A program made the translations under genes and the position numbers. The notes under the pieces are model-generated. The model ran no database searches, was not told the DNA's origin, and saw only the letters and a list, made by a program, of their open reading frames with translations. A stretch of DNA of 11,520 bases from Cytidiella melzeri (lineage: Eukaryota > Basidiomycota > Agaricomycetes > Polyporales > Irpicaceae), in contig JABYQR010000700.1 of assembly GCA_022592445.1 (NCBI GenBank), positions 1 to 11,520 on the forward strand, read 5' to 3'. Below, piece by piece: positions 1 through 7,023 of the stretch (the stretch's first letter is position 1; the number at the start of each line of letters is the position of its first letter).

Positions 1-1
1 A

Positions 2-1912
2 GTGGGCGCGCACTCCGCCGACTCTCCACTCCCTCTCACCGCGCTCAAGGCCAACGTCAAGCCCGTCGCTAAGGCTGACGTCACGACTTGGCACCGCCGA
101 CTCGGTCACATCAACGTTGACTCCGTCTTAAAGATGGTTCGACAGGGCATGGTCGAAGGGATGGACATCACCGGTGAGCAGACTCGCCCCAAGACTATCT
201 GCGTCCCTTGCCTCGAGGGCAAGCAGACTCGTCTTCCCATTCCAAAGGTATCCAACACCGAGAGCTCGCGCGTCCTCAACCGCGTGTACGCTGACGTTTG
301 CGGACCAATGGACACCCAAACACCTCAAGGTCACCGCTATTTCGCTCTCCACGTCGATGAGGCCTCTCACCTCCCAGTCACCAACCTTCTCAAGCACAAA
401 AGCGAGACTCTCAGTCACACGAAGGACTACTACGCTCGCGCTGAGGCCCTCACTGGTGAACGAGGCAACTACTTCCGTAGCGACGGAGGTGGCGAGTTTT
501 GCTCTGACGAGTTCGAGGCGTTTCTCCGCAGCAAGGGGATTCACCACGAGAAGACAAACCCCTACACGCCGCAGGAAAATGGTGTCGCAGAGCGCATGAA
601 CCGCACGATCATGGAGATGGCACGGACTATGCTCAAGGACGCTGGACTTCCGAAGACGTACTGGGGCCACGCAGTTCTCTACGCCACGCACATCCTCCAA
701 CGTACTCCGACTCGCGCCCTTGATGGCAAGACACCATATGAGGCGTCCACTGGCAACAAACCGTCAGTCGCCCATCTACGCATCTTCGGCTGCAAAGCCT
801 ATGTTCACATTCCTGAGGAGAAGCGCAAGAAGCTTGATGCTAAGTCACTCGAGTGCGTGCACCTTGGAAATGCTGAACATCGCAAGGCCTACTGCGTTCT
901 TCACCGCCCCTCTGGTCGCATTTACGAGTCACGCGACGTCATCTTTGATGAAGGCTCCATGCTAGACCCAGACCGTGTCATCATCGACATCGACGATACC
1001 CTCGACGTTTCACCATCTTCAGCCCCTCTGTATTGCAGCAGAGACTCTACACCCAAGGAGGACATGTCGAACATGTCGACGGACGTACAAGATGTTGAAT
1101 CCGATGCTGAACAGGCCATCTCGCGTGCACCCTCTCCTCACCCAGAACCTCCTGTTGAGGACGTTGTACCAGGTGCCGCTCCTGCTCCCGGACCTGCCAC
1201 TCTATCACGCACCCGTCACATTCCTGCACCTGCTCCTGAACTCCGGCGTTCTACTCGAACTAAGCAACTGCCTACCCAGGACGACCATCCCAAGTTCAAC
1301 TTGAACTCCAGGGACAAGGCCTCCATTGAAGCGGTCGCAAAGGCGAAGGAAGCAGAGCAACAGCACGCTCTCAAGGCTTCACTCGACGAACCACCACGCA
1401 CCTACGCTCAAGCTATGGCACGGCCAGACGCTCTCGAATGGAGACTTGCGTGTGTTGCAGAGATGGAAGCTTTCCTCAAGGCGAAGCTGTACGACGAGGT
1501 GGAGAGGCCTAAGGACCGGACCCTTGTAGACTGCCGCTGGGTCTTTGCCATTAAGCGTGGACCAGACGGTGAAATTATCAAGCACAAGGCACGTCTCGTC
1601 GCAAAGGGCTTTACGCAGGTCGAAGGAGTCGACTACAACGATACGTTTGCGCCGGTTTCCAAATTCACATCAATTCGCACCATTCTCGCTCTCGCTGCTC
1701 AAGAGGACCTCGAAATTCACCAGATGGACGTCAAGTCCGCTTTCCTCAACGGCGATCTCAACGAGGAGATCTACATGAAGCCTCCTCCCGGCTTCGAAGG
1801 CGATGACAGCTCTGTCTGGAAGCTGAAGAAGTCCCTCTACGGCCTGAAGCAGTCCAGCCGCCAATGGTACCAGCGACTTGCAAAGGAATTCACCGACCGT
1901 GGTTTCACTTGA
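2..1912 (+). CDS. Ty1/copia Pol, integrase and first half of reverse transcriptase (5'-partial, ends at premature TGA)
   Basis: This is the middle of a copia-type polyprotein that inserts retrotransposon cDNA into the genome and copies its RNA. The frame is open from the window edge, so gag and protease lie upstream. Counting from base 2, the GAG-pre-integrase/HHCC zinc site is H31, H36 (HRRLGH), C67 and C70. The integrase triad is D98 (YADVCGP), D161 (RSDGGGEF) and E197 (NGVAER), which gives the expected D..D-35-E. A Pro/Ser-rich linker occupies roughly residues 330-460. Reverse transcriptase starts around residue 467, with CRWVF near 510 and the first catalytic Asp at 576 (MDVKSAFLNG), then SLYGLKQ. 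Reading stops at TGA 1910-1912 between RT motifs. The same frame continues into the YVDD block, so this is a nonsense mutation and not the natural end. The family call is firm. The apparent first residue comes from GTG and is only the edge of the window. Confidence 0.93.
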   Translation: MGAHSADSPLPLTALKANVKPVAKADVTTWHRRLGHINVDSVLKMVRQGMVEGMDITGEQTRPKTICVPCLEGKQTRLPIPKVSNTESSRVLNRVYADVCGPMDTQTPQGHRYFALHVDEASHLPVTNLLKHKSETLSHTKDYYARAEALTGERGNYFRSDGGGEFCSDEFEAFLRSKGIHHEKTNPYTPQENGVAERMNRTIMEMARTMLKDAGLPKTYWGHAVLYATHILQRTPTRALDGKTPYEASTGNKPSVAHLRIFGCKAYVHIPEEKRKKLDAKSLECVHLGNAEHRKAYCVLHRPSGRIYESRDVIFDEGSMLDPDRVIIDIDDTLDVSPSSAPLYCSRDSTPKEDMSNMSTDVQDVESDAEQAISRAPSPHPEPPVEDVVPGAAPAPGPATLSRTRHIPAPAPELRRSTRTKQLPTQDDHPKFNLNSRDKASIEAVAKAKEAEQQHALKASLDEPPRTYAQAMARPDALEWRLACVAEMEAFLKAKLYDEVERPKDRTLVDCRWVFAIKRGPDGEIIKHKARLVAKGFTQVEGVDYNDTFAPVSKFTSIRTILALAAQEDLEIHQMDVKSAFLNGDLNEEIYMKPPPGFEGDDSSVWKLKKSLYGLKQSSRQWYQRLAKEFTDRGFT

Positions 1913-2950
1913 TCGCATCACGACCACGCTGTTTTCTTCAAGATGGAGAGTGGCACACCTGTCATCTGCGCCGTCTACGTCGACGACATGCTCATTGTCT
2001 CCAAAGACATCAAGGTCATCAACCTTTTCAAGGCAAGCTTCCACCGCGAGTTTGAGATGACCGATTTAGGCGAGGCCCGATGGATCCTCAACATGGAGAT
2101 CATACGCGACCGCCCACGCCGCATTCTCGAGCTGTCACAACGACAGTTCATCACCACTATCCTCGACCGCTTCGGACTCTCTGACAGTCGACCGGTCTCC
2201 ACTCCTATGGACCCCAACTCAAAACTCATCAAGCTTCACGCTAACGAGTCCGAGGTCGACGTCAAGCAGTATCAGTCAATGCTCGGCTCGCTGATGTACG
2301 CAATGATTGGGACTCGACCCAACCTTGCCTATTCAGTGGGCGCCTTGAGCAAGCACGCCGCAACCCCAGGTCGAGAACACCTACTCGCAATTACCCGGGT
2401 CTACCGTTACCTTCGAGGTAGCAAAGACCTCCGCCTCACGTATCGCGGAACTCCTCCGGACGCACGCGATTCAATTTCGGCTGACCTTATTGGCTACGTC
2501 GACGCTGACTGGGCCTCGGACCCCAACGATCGACGCTCAATCACTGGTTACACGTTTGTTCTATCCGGTGGCGCCATTAGCTGGTCATCGAAGCGACAGC
2601 ATTCCACTGCTCTTTCGAGCACTGAGGCCGAATACATGGCAGCTTCGCACGCCACAAAGGAAGCCATTTGGCTTCGCGCTTTTCTTATCGAGATTGGACA
2701 CCTCTCTCCTTCTTATGCTGTCCCTCTCCTCATTGACAACCAGTCCGCTATCGCCCTGATCAAGAATCCGGAACATCACGAACGTACAAAGCATATCGCG
2801 GTCCGGTATCACTTCACGCGCGACGCATACGAAGACGCCCTTATTCTACCTGAATATGTTCCTACTGGAGATCAGGTCGCCGACATCATGACGAAGCCTC
2901 TCGCTCGCGAGAAGCACAACCGTTTTCTGGATGGCATGGGGCAGTTATAA
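1913..2950 (+). CDS. Ty1/copia Pol, second half of reverse transcriptase plus RNase H (downstream of in-frame stop)
   Basis: This continues the upstream Pol in the same frame after the TGA at 1910. The first usable ATG is 1943, but the reading frame is coding-like from 1913. The RT catalytic box YVDDM is at 1976-1990. RT ends with the copia-typical block around SMLGSLMYAMIGTRP. RNase H follows with its acidic residues in YVDADW, STEAEYMA and LLIDNQSA, and the C-terminal DQVADIMTKPL motif typical of copia. The stop is TAA at 2948-2950, 22 nt before the LTR. No frameshift is visible in the whole 2-2950 stretch, so the copy looks young apart from one stop codon. A product starting at 1943 would lack the first catalytic Asp of RT and could not act alone. 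Confidence 0.92.
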   Translation, partial: SHHDHAVFFKMESGTPVICAVYVDDMLIVSKDIKVINLFKASFHREFEMTDLGEARWILNMEIIRDRPRRILELSQRQFITTILDRFGLSDSRPVSTPMDPNSKLIKLHANESEVDVKQYQSMLGSLMYAMIGTRPNLAYSVGALSKHAATPGREHLLAITRVYRYLRGSKDLRLTYRGTPPDARDSISADLIGYVDADWASDPNDRRSITGYTFVLSGGAISWSSKRQHSTALSSTEAEYMAASHATKEAIWLRAFLIEIGHLSPSYAVPLLIDNQSAIALIKNPEHHERTKHIAVRYHFTRDAYEDALILPEYVPTGDQVADIMTKPLAREKHNRFLDGMGQL

Positions 2951-2960
2951 GTTCATACCC

Positions 2961-2972
2961 GCTGAGTGGGCG
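2961..2972 (+). promoter_or_regulatory. Polypurine tract of the copia element
   Basis: The purine-rich stretch GCTGAGTGGGCG lies directly before TGTTGGAATC. A G-rich tract followed by TGTTGGAA is the usual junction between copia internal sequence and 3' LTR, and it primes plus-strand DNA synthesis. It lies 10 nt after the pol stop codon. The exact ends are inferred. Confidence 0.6.
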
Positions 2973-3277
2973 TGTTGGAATCAAAGCTTTTTCGTTGCTG
3001 TTCATCAGCCATGAACTCACCTTCCTTTTACGGACTGTTGTGTAAACGTTCTAGCGCCCGCGGTTTTCGATTCGGGCGACCGAGTTCTCTTTTTCCTCAG
3101 TACCTCTTTTCATCGAGGCTTACTGAGGTTTGTTCACTCGTTTTGTAACATGTTTCATACACTATCTGATACACTGTAGTTCACCTTCGCTTCGCATATC
3201 TTAGGTTAGCAGTGCAATCCAATAGTACCTCTTTTCATCGAGGCTTACTGAGTTCACCTTCGCTTCGCATATCTTAG
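2973..3277 (+). repeat. 3' LTR of the copia element (right end uncertain)
   Basis: The LTR starts with TGTTGGAATC, a common copia LTR start. The right end cannot be fixed because the 5' LTR is outside the window. One candidate end is CAATCCAATA near 3214-3223, an imperfect inverted match to the start. The other is after the duplicated block that ends at 3277, or near CCCTGCA at 3300. The segment contains pyrimidine-rich stretches and no gene; short open frames here are not supported. Confidence 0.65.
3099..3277 (+). repeat. Internal partial duplication at the copia LTR end
   Basis: The 29-nt block at 3099-3127 recurs exactly at 3224-3252, and the 27-nt block at 3178-3204 recurs exactly at 3251-3277. 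In the first copy the two blocks are separated by 50 nt (3128-3177). In the second they are fused through a shared AG. The second copy is therefore the first with a 50-nt deletion at an AG microhomology, placed 19 nt downstream. Confidence 0.85.
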
Positions 3278-3299
3278 AGCGGCTCTCTCGTAACCCTGC

Positions 3300-3565
3300 A
3301 AAATGCACATGTACAGGGTGAATGACCCGAGTCCAATATCGGATATCCGCACAGAATGCTGCAAAATGTTTCTCAAGTGTGTATTCATGCTGGATTGCCA
3401 GCCACTTACAATGAAGTGAGGAACCGAGGCCTGCATGATGTCCTCTAACATGTCCACCATGCCGCTGAATATGCCATTGACGGTCAGTACGTCACGTTAT
3501 CCCGACAGTATACACGCGCGGAGGGTGACGTACAGGTCGGGGTTCATGATGGGCCAAATGCCCAT
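3300..3565 (-). pseudogene. Possible exon fragments of an unrecognised host gene
   Basis: Three short coding stretches on the minus strand fit together if two 51-nt introns are removed. They are 3565-3516 (starting at an ATG after a TTTTTCCAG acceptor), 3464-3410, and 3358 down to about 3300. The first intron (3515-3465) has GTGTAT, a CTGAC branch-like site and TTCAG. The second (3409-3359) has GTAAGT and TTGCAG. Removing the first skips an in-frame stop and keeps the frame, and the joined text is protein-like (GMVDMLEDIMQASVPHF). I do not recognise a family. The downstream end runs into the copia LTR region, so the gene may have been cut by that insertion. It could also be chance, because the open stretches are short. 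Confidence 0.33.
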
Positions 3566-3884
3566 CTGGAAAAAGGCCAGGTAGTATGTAGCAGTATGTA
3601 AGGTGAGTATCAATTATACCAATCTACTTGACCCCCCTATATATATCACACATACCAGAGGTGTCTTATCTATACCAGTCATTGCCAGTATATAGCAGTA
3701 TGTCTTTGAGTATTAATAATACACATTGGTTGGTATTATATGACATCAAAACATATTGCTCAAGACTCGGATGGTTCAAGGCGCAGACAGATGGCTTAAA
3801 CAACAGCACATATAATACAGCTCAAGACAAGCTAACAGCTATGCAAAAATTACGGCTGTCGGCCAGTGCACTGCTAGTTCTTTG
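3566..3884. other. AT-rich stretch without a supported gene
   Basis: This holds short TATA-like runs and a diverged direct repeat around AGTATRTAGCAGTATGT (about 3582-3600 and 3687-3703). TTGACCCCC occurs at 3628-3636 and again at 3894-3902. A plus-strand open frame at 3628-3897 starts with TTG, has no recognisable domain and is probably random. Part of the segment may be an intron of the gene fragment at 3300-3565, since a GTATGT donor on the minus strand lies near 3655. Confidence 0.4.
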
Positions 3885-4759
3885 TCACTCTGATTGACCC
3901 CCGCTCTGTTCCTCGCCCGACTCCGAGTCATTGTGATCATCTCCCAACTCACCACCCTGAGTGGCCAGTGCAGCCATGCGCTTGAATGCGGAGAGGGAAA
4001 TTCTGCCTATGTTCTCAGATGTGGTCATGTAAGGACCTAGACCCGCAAAGTTCCTAGTAGTAAAGAAGTTGAAACAACAACGAGCAGTCAAGAGAATACA
4101 CATACATACCTTCCGACATCAACAAGCTTAGTGCCAATACAAATGAGCTTATCCTCCCCAAAGGCCTCCGCGTACTTCAAAAGGTCAGCCTGATGTATTT
4201 TGTAGATCTTGCGACCAGTGTCTTCCGTAAAAATGGAGTCATTGAAGTACACATCCTCCCATTCTGTGAGAGCAAACTGGATCTATGCACCTGATGTCAG
4301 TGGAGGCTGGATGACTACATAATAGACTTACCATGGTAAGATTGAAGGCAATGTGCGCCGAAGTGAGGTATGTGCCGATGAGAGCAGGGTACTTGATACC
4401 AATAGACGAGCGAGAGCAGTTGTTGTAGACAGTTTTGTTGGTGAAGGAGCTGATTGCTGGATTCCGATAGATGTTCTGGTGTTCGGCCGCGGGCTTCTTC
4501 ATGTCACTCTTCTAAATGATATTCAGCCTGCAACCAACCAATAGACAGTTGATGAACTTACCGGGAATAGCCAGCATGGCAAGTCATCATCGCCCCCTCC
4601 ATCGGCCATGAGCTTCTCATACTTTGCTTTGTTGAGTTCCTTGTCCTTCTTGCTAACGGCATCTGTGAATCGATACTGGCTTGATACGACTTTCCGCGCT
4701 GCATCTTTTACCGCGCTGTGAAGTTGCGTGTTGCATCGCAAGAGCTTTGCGTAACGCAT
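3885..4759 (-). CDS. DUF6532-like protein, C-terminal half, four exons (239 aa from ATG 4759)
   Basis: Exons on the minus strand are 4759-4562, 4511-4332, 4282-4110 and 4053-3885; the introns are 50, 49 and 56 nt with GTAAGT or GTATGT donors. The joined length is 720 nt, an exact multiple of three, ending in TGA at 3885-3887. The last junction splits an Arg codon. Visible features are a charged helix early on (AVKDAARKVV), the NPAISSFTNKTVY block, IGIKYP, and a helical stretch around IQFALTEWEDVYF. The C-terminal tail is acidic, with many Ser and Glu. The pattern matches, from memory, the fungal DUF6532 domain found in large families in Agaricomycetes; its function is unknown. The ATG at 4757-4759 is probably internal, because the domain's N-terminal half lies at 5590-5789 behind an insertion. 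Clean splice sites and few disabling changes suggest recent disruption. A short N-terminally truncated protein could still be made. Confidence 0.65.
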
Positions 4760-4960
4760 GTCGGATTGTGTATCAGTACATTGCCCATAGTATAAGTGAA
4801 ATTACGCACTAGCTTATGTGTCGCGGAGCGACTGCTGATAGACTGATAAACCCTAAACAAGGGTGAAGTAGATGTGAGGGGGAAGTGGAAGGGGATCTCC
4901 AACGATGACAGCAAGGTCAAAGTCGATGATAAGCAGGCAAGCAGGCACAGAGGCCGGATA

Positions 4961-5042
4961 CTGGCAGTGCAAATGACGAAGTTAATATCAGACTTATACT
5001 AAGTTACATTGAGTAACTCACCTGGCAGTGCAAATGACGAAG
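4961..5042. repeat. 21-bp exact direct repeat
   Basis: The 21 nt at 4961-4981 (starting CTGGCAGTGC) are repeated exactly at 5022-5042, with 40 nt between the copies. On the minus strand each copy ends in CTGCCAG. The upstream copy is followed by GTGAGT, so the repeat mimics a splice donor and acceptor pair around a 61-nt interval. Confidence 0.9.
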
Positions 5043-5117
5043 AGGTCAAGATGCAGAACCAGGGAGGGTAAGGGGTACTATATATACTGTGTCTGGGTGG
5101 TCTGTGCACCAGTTCCC

Positions 5118-5397
5118 ACACTAGGGACTGGAGTAACTGTGGGGCTGGAGTAACAATAGAACAATAAGGGACCAGGGTAACTGTCAAGGACCTGAGTAAC
5201 TGTCAAGGACCAGGGTACAGAGAACAATAGAGCTAGAACAATAGAACAATAGAACAATAGAAACTGGGGAAATCCCTGGGGAATCCCTAACAATAGATAG
5301 AAGACAATAGTCGAAAGACAATAGAACAATAAGACCTGGGGAAATCCCTCGGAAATCCCTATCAATGCAAGAGGAACAATAGAACAATAGCCTAGGT
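5118..5397. repeat. Compound tandem-repeat region (GTAACTGTCAAGGAC and AACAATAG units)
   Basis: About 19-nt units of the type GGACCNGRGTAACTGTCAA occur around 5125-5215. Arrays of the 8-nt unit GAACAATA fill much of 5221-5395. The 14-nt block CTGGGGAAATCCCT appears at 5264-5277 and 5336-5349, 72 nt apart, each followed by a second GGRAATCCCT. Minus-strand open frames here only translate the repeats. No gene is supported. Confidence 0.85.
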
Positions 5398-5589
5398 TGA
5401 TCTGGAACCGCTCCAGACTGAGTCTAGGGTTTGGGTCTGGACTATTGATAAATAAGGCAGGATGTCACGTGACCCGGGTTAGGGTTAGATCTGGTAACAC
5501 TCCTAGCCAGAAAATAAGCGCTCTAGATAGGCGCCTAAGGCTGTAAACTTGTGACAATGTTGGAAAAATCTGGTCTCTGTTGGACTATC

Positions 5590-5789
5590 CATGTCATTAT
5601 GAATCTTGCCAGTAATCTGATAATCAACTTCTTCAAGCCGGTTTGCTTCAGGCCAAATCTGGGCAATCCAATCTTCCTGCTGTGATGCTGTCGGAAAGGC
5701 GTTGATGGTATATAACTTGACCTTCATGAGATCTTGAGCAGCCTTAATGACGTCTTGGACATCATTATCAAAGTCACCACGGCTGTCAC
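5590..5789 (-). pseudogene. DUF6532-like protein, N-terminal half (exon fragment)
   Basis: About 66 codons are open on the minus strand, from the foldback boundary at 5789 down to the ATG codon at 5592-5590. The text contains DVIKAAQDLM, LYTINAFPT, QQEDWIAQIW and EANRLEEVDYQITGKI. That is the N-terminal helix, Trp-containing helix and following segment I associate with DUF6532. It ends in HNDM at the point where the C-terminal half, at 4762, resumes in frame with DM. Past 5590 the frame runs into the 828-bp insertion and meets a stop near 5503. Upstream the frame continues only into foldback repeats, so the start of the gene is cut off. The fragment belongs with the exons at 3885-4759. Confidence 0.6.
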
Positions 5790-5798
5790 TGGGAATAT

Positions 5799-5913
5799 TC
5801 AAGCGCTTGTCAAGCGCTTATCCAGCGCTTATCCGGCGTCTATTCAGGCGCTTATCCAGCGCTTATCTGGCGCTTATCTGGCGCTTATCTGGCGCTTATT
5901 CCGGCGCTTATTC
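5799..5913. repeat. Tandem GCGCTTATC repeats, left outer end
   Basis: About ten units of 11-12 nt of the form (A/G)GCGCTTATC(C/T) lie just inside the left end of the foldback. Several contain the palindrome AAGCGCTT. Plus-strand open frames through this stretch (about 5734-5971) simply read the repeat and are not genes. Confidence 0.9.
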
Positions 5914-5971
5914 TCAGTGCCTATCAATTGATGCGCTGATGCGCTCCTTTCCTTATCTGTGTATCACATGA

Positions 5972-6250
5972 TAGAACTCTCTGGAACCTTGTGGAACATG
6001 CTGGAACTATGATGTCATAGTATAGAACATTCCATTAGATGATGTCATAGTTCTTAGAACCTTCTGGAAAAGTCTAGCCTTGGAGCTGGGTCATGGGGTC
6101 AGGTCATGGGGATAATTGCTATTGGTTGATTATTGAAGTGGCACCACTAGGGCATAGGGCATGCTTAGTAAGGTAGATTACTTCGCTTACTCATGTAGGT
6201 ATTAGGGGTCTTAGGGTATTACCTGGGGTCCTCCCCTTCATATATATATA
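5972..6250 (+). promoter_or_regulatory. Heat-shock-type, CRE-like and TATA motifs, left arm
   Basis: (A/G)GAAC occurs four times at exact 10-nt steps (5973, 5983, 5993, 6003), the spacing of a step-type heat-shock element. GAA-ca-TTC lies at 6025-6032. GAA-cc-TTC-tg-GAA at 6057-6069 is a canonical three-unit element. TGATGTCA, one base from the CRE consensus, occurs at 6010-6017 (inside the palindrome CTATGATGTCATAG) and at 6040-6047. A TATATATATA run at 6241-6250 lies about 170 nt further in, pointing transcription toward the loop. Binding is inferred from motif match only. Confidence 0.5.
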
Positions 6251-6591
6251 GAGGCACTCCTGAGGGCATATCCCCTCAGTCTTATCCACTCTGTTGATAA
6301 AGGACTACTCTGTACTCTCCAGTACTTCGCTCACCACACCTCCTACTCTCTATCTCATTATCTCCCCATCAAGTTTAACACTTATCTGGTGAGTGTAACC
6401 TTAACTGTTACAAGGGGCAGTCTTATCCAAATGTAACAGTAAGGTTACTACTCACCAGATAGTTGATAAACTTGAGGGGGAGATAATGAGATAGAGAGTA
6501 GAGTGTGGGTGAAAGTGTGTACTGGGGAGTACAAAGTAGTCCTTGATCAACAGAGTGGATAAGACTGAGGGGATATGCCCTCAGGAGTGCC

Positions 6592-6872
6592 TCTATATAT
6601 ATATGAAGGGGAGGACCCCAGGTAATACCCTAAGACCCCTAATACCTACATGAGTAAGCGAAGTAATCTACCTTACTAAGCATGCCCTATGCCCTAGTGG
6701 TGCCACTTCAATAATCAACCAATAGCAATTGTCCCCATGACCTGACCCCATGACCCAGCTCCAAGGCTAGACTTTTCCAGAAGGTTCTAAGAACTATGAC
6801 ATCATCTAATGGAATGTTCTATACTATGACATCATAGTTCCAGCATGTTCCACAAGGTTCCAGAGAGTTCTA
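6592..6872 (-). promoter_or_regulatory. Mirror-image heat-shock/CRE/TATA motifs, right arm
   Basis: The right arm carries the same set in inverse orientation: a TATA run at about 6593-6604, TTC-ca-GAA-gg-TTC at 6775-6787, two TGACATCA copies in 6795-6836, and a GTTCC series at 10-nt steps in 6836-6872. Conservation of these sites in both arms follows from the inverted duplication, so it is not independent evidence of function. Confidence 0.48.
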
Positions 6873-6957
6873 TCATGTGATACACAGATAAGGAAAGGAG
6901 CGCATCAGCACATCAGAGACAGGAGGCGCATCAGCGCATCAATTGATAGGCACTGAG

Positions 6958-7013
6958 AATAAGCGCCTGGTAAGCGCCAGATAAGCGCTGGATAAGCGCT
7001 TGACAAGCGCTTA
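6958..7013. repeat. Tandem GATAAGCGC repeats, right outer end
   Basis: Five to six units, the reverse complement of the left array, lie just inside the right end. The lower copy number accounts for most of the length difference between arms and suggests slippage since the two arms formed. Confidence 0.88.
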
Positions 7014-7023
7014 AATATTCCCA

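Larger units (their letters stand above)
4763..5590. mobile_element. 828-bp insertion splitting the DUF6532-like gene, with 5-bp target duplication
   Basis: The direct repeat ATGTC flanks the segment (4758-4762 and 5591-5595), extended to CATGTC on both sides. On the minus strand both copies read GAC ATG in the same reading frame, so removing the segment plus one copy rejoins the two halves of the host frame. The ends show a weak inverted similarity: GGATTGTGTA at the left, and GGATAGTCCA when the right end is reverse complemented (7 of 10). No transposase or other convincing gene is inside, so it would be a non-autonomous element or a filler insertion. Contents include a 21-bp direct repeat, AACAATAG arrays, the palindrome GTCACGTGAC (5464-5473), GGGTTAGGGTTAG (5476-5488), and at 5513-5540 a stray unit resembling the GCGC repeats of the neighbouring foldback. 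The element class is not recognised. Confidence 0.55.
5790..7023. mobile_element. 1.23-kb foldback (inverted-repeat) element with LTR-like arms
   Basis: The left arm (5790-6412) and right arm (6432-7023) are near-identical inverted copies around a 19-nt loop (6413-6431). Outer ends are TGGGAATATTCAAGCGC at the left, and TGGGAATATTTAAGCGC when the right end is reverse complemented. Inner ends are TGTTACA and TGTAACA. Each arm, read inward, begins with TG and ends with CA, with an upstream control region, a TATA run and a leader-like segment, so it resembles a solo LTR. Arms differ by a few substitutions, by tandem-repeat number, and by about 26 extra nt in the right arm near 6910-6935. No protein gene is inside. 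No target duplication is visible: the flanks are GTCAC on the left and ATAAT on the right. It could be a FB-like foldback, two LTRs joined tail to tail, or an inverted duplication made during repair. Confidence 0.85.

Noticed and set aside
128..700. 190-aa minus-strand open frame
   Set aside because: It is the antisense shadow of the copia integrase, whose catalytic motifs are all on the plus strand.
3628..3902. TTGACCCCC direct repeat as a target duplication around a 257-bp insertion, and the open frame within
   Set aside because: There are no matching inverted ends, the repeat is low complexity, and the right copy lies past the end of the DUF6532-like stop codon; chance is likely.
4708..4920. 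An additional upstream exon for the DUF6532-like gene, with an intron at 4809-4745
   Set aside because: It needs a rare AAG acceptor and a non-ATG start, and the N-terminal half found at 5590-5789 joins in frame at 4762 without it.
5078..5387. Minus-strand open frames with hydrophobic, membrane-like text
   Set aside because: They read the AACAATAG and GGGGAAATCCCT repeats; the hydrophobic pattern follows from the repeat.
5476..5488. GGGTTAGGGTTAG as telomeric sequence
   Set aside because: Only two units; far too short to call an interstitial telomere.
5799..5913. CRISPR-like array
   Set aside because: Units are contiguous 11-12 nt repeats without unique spacers, in a fungal genome context.
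5734..5971. Two overlapping plus-strand open frames
   Set aside because: They translate the GCGCTTATC tandem repeats of the foldback end; the protein is the repeat itself and lacks any domain.
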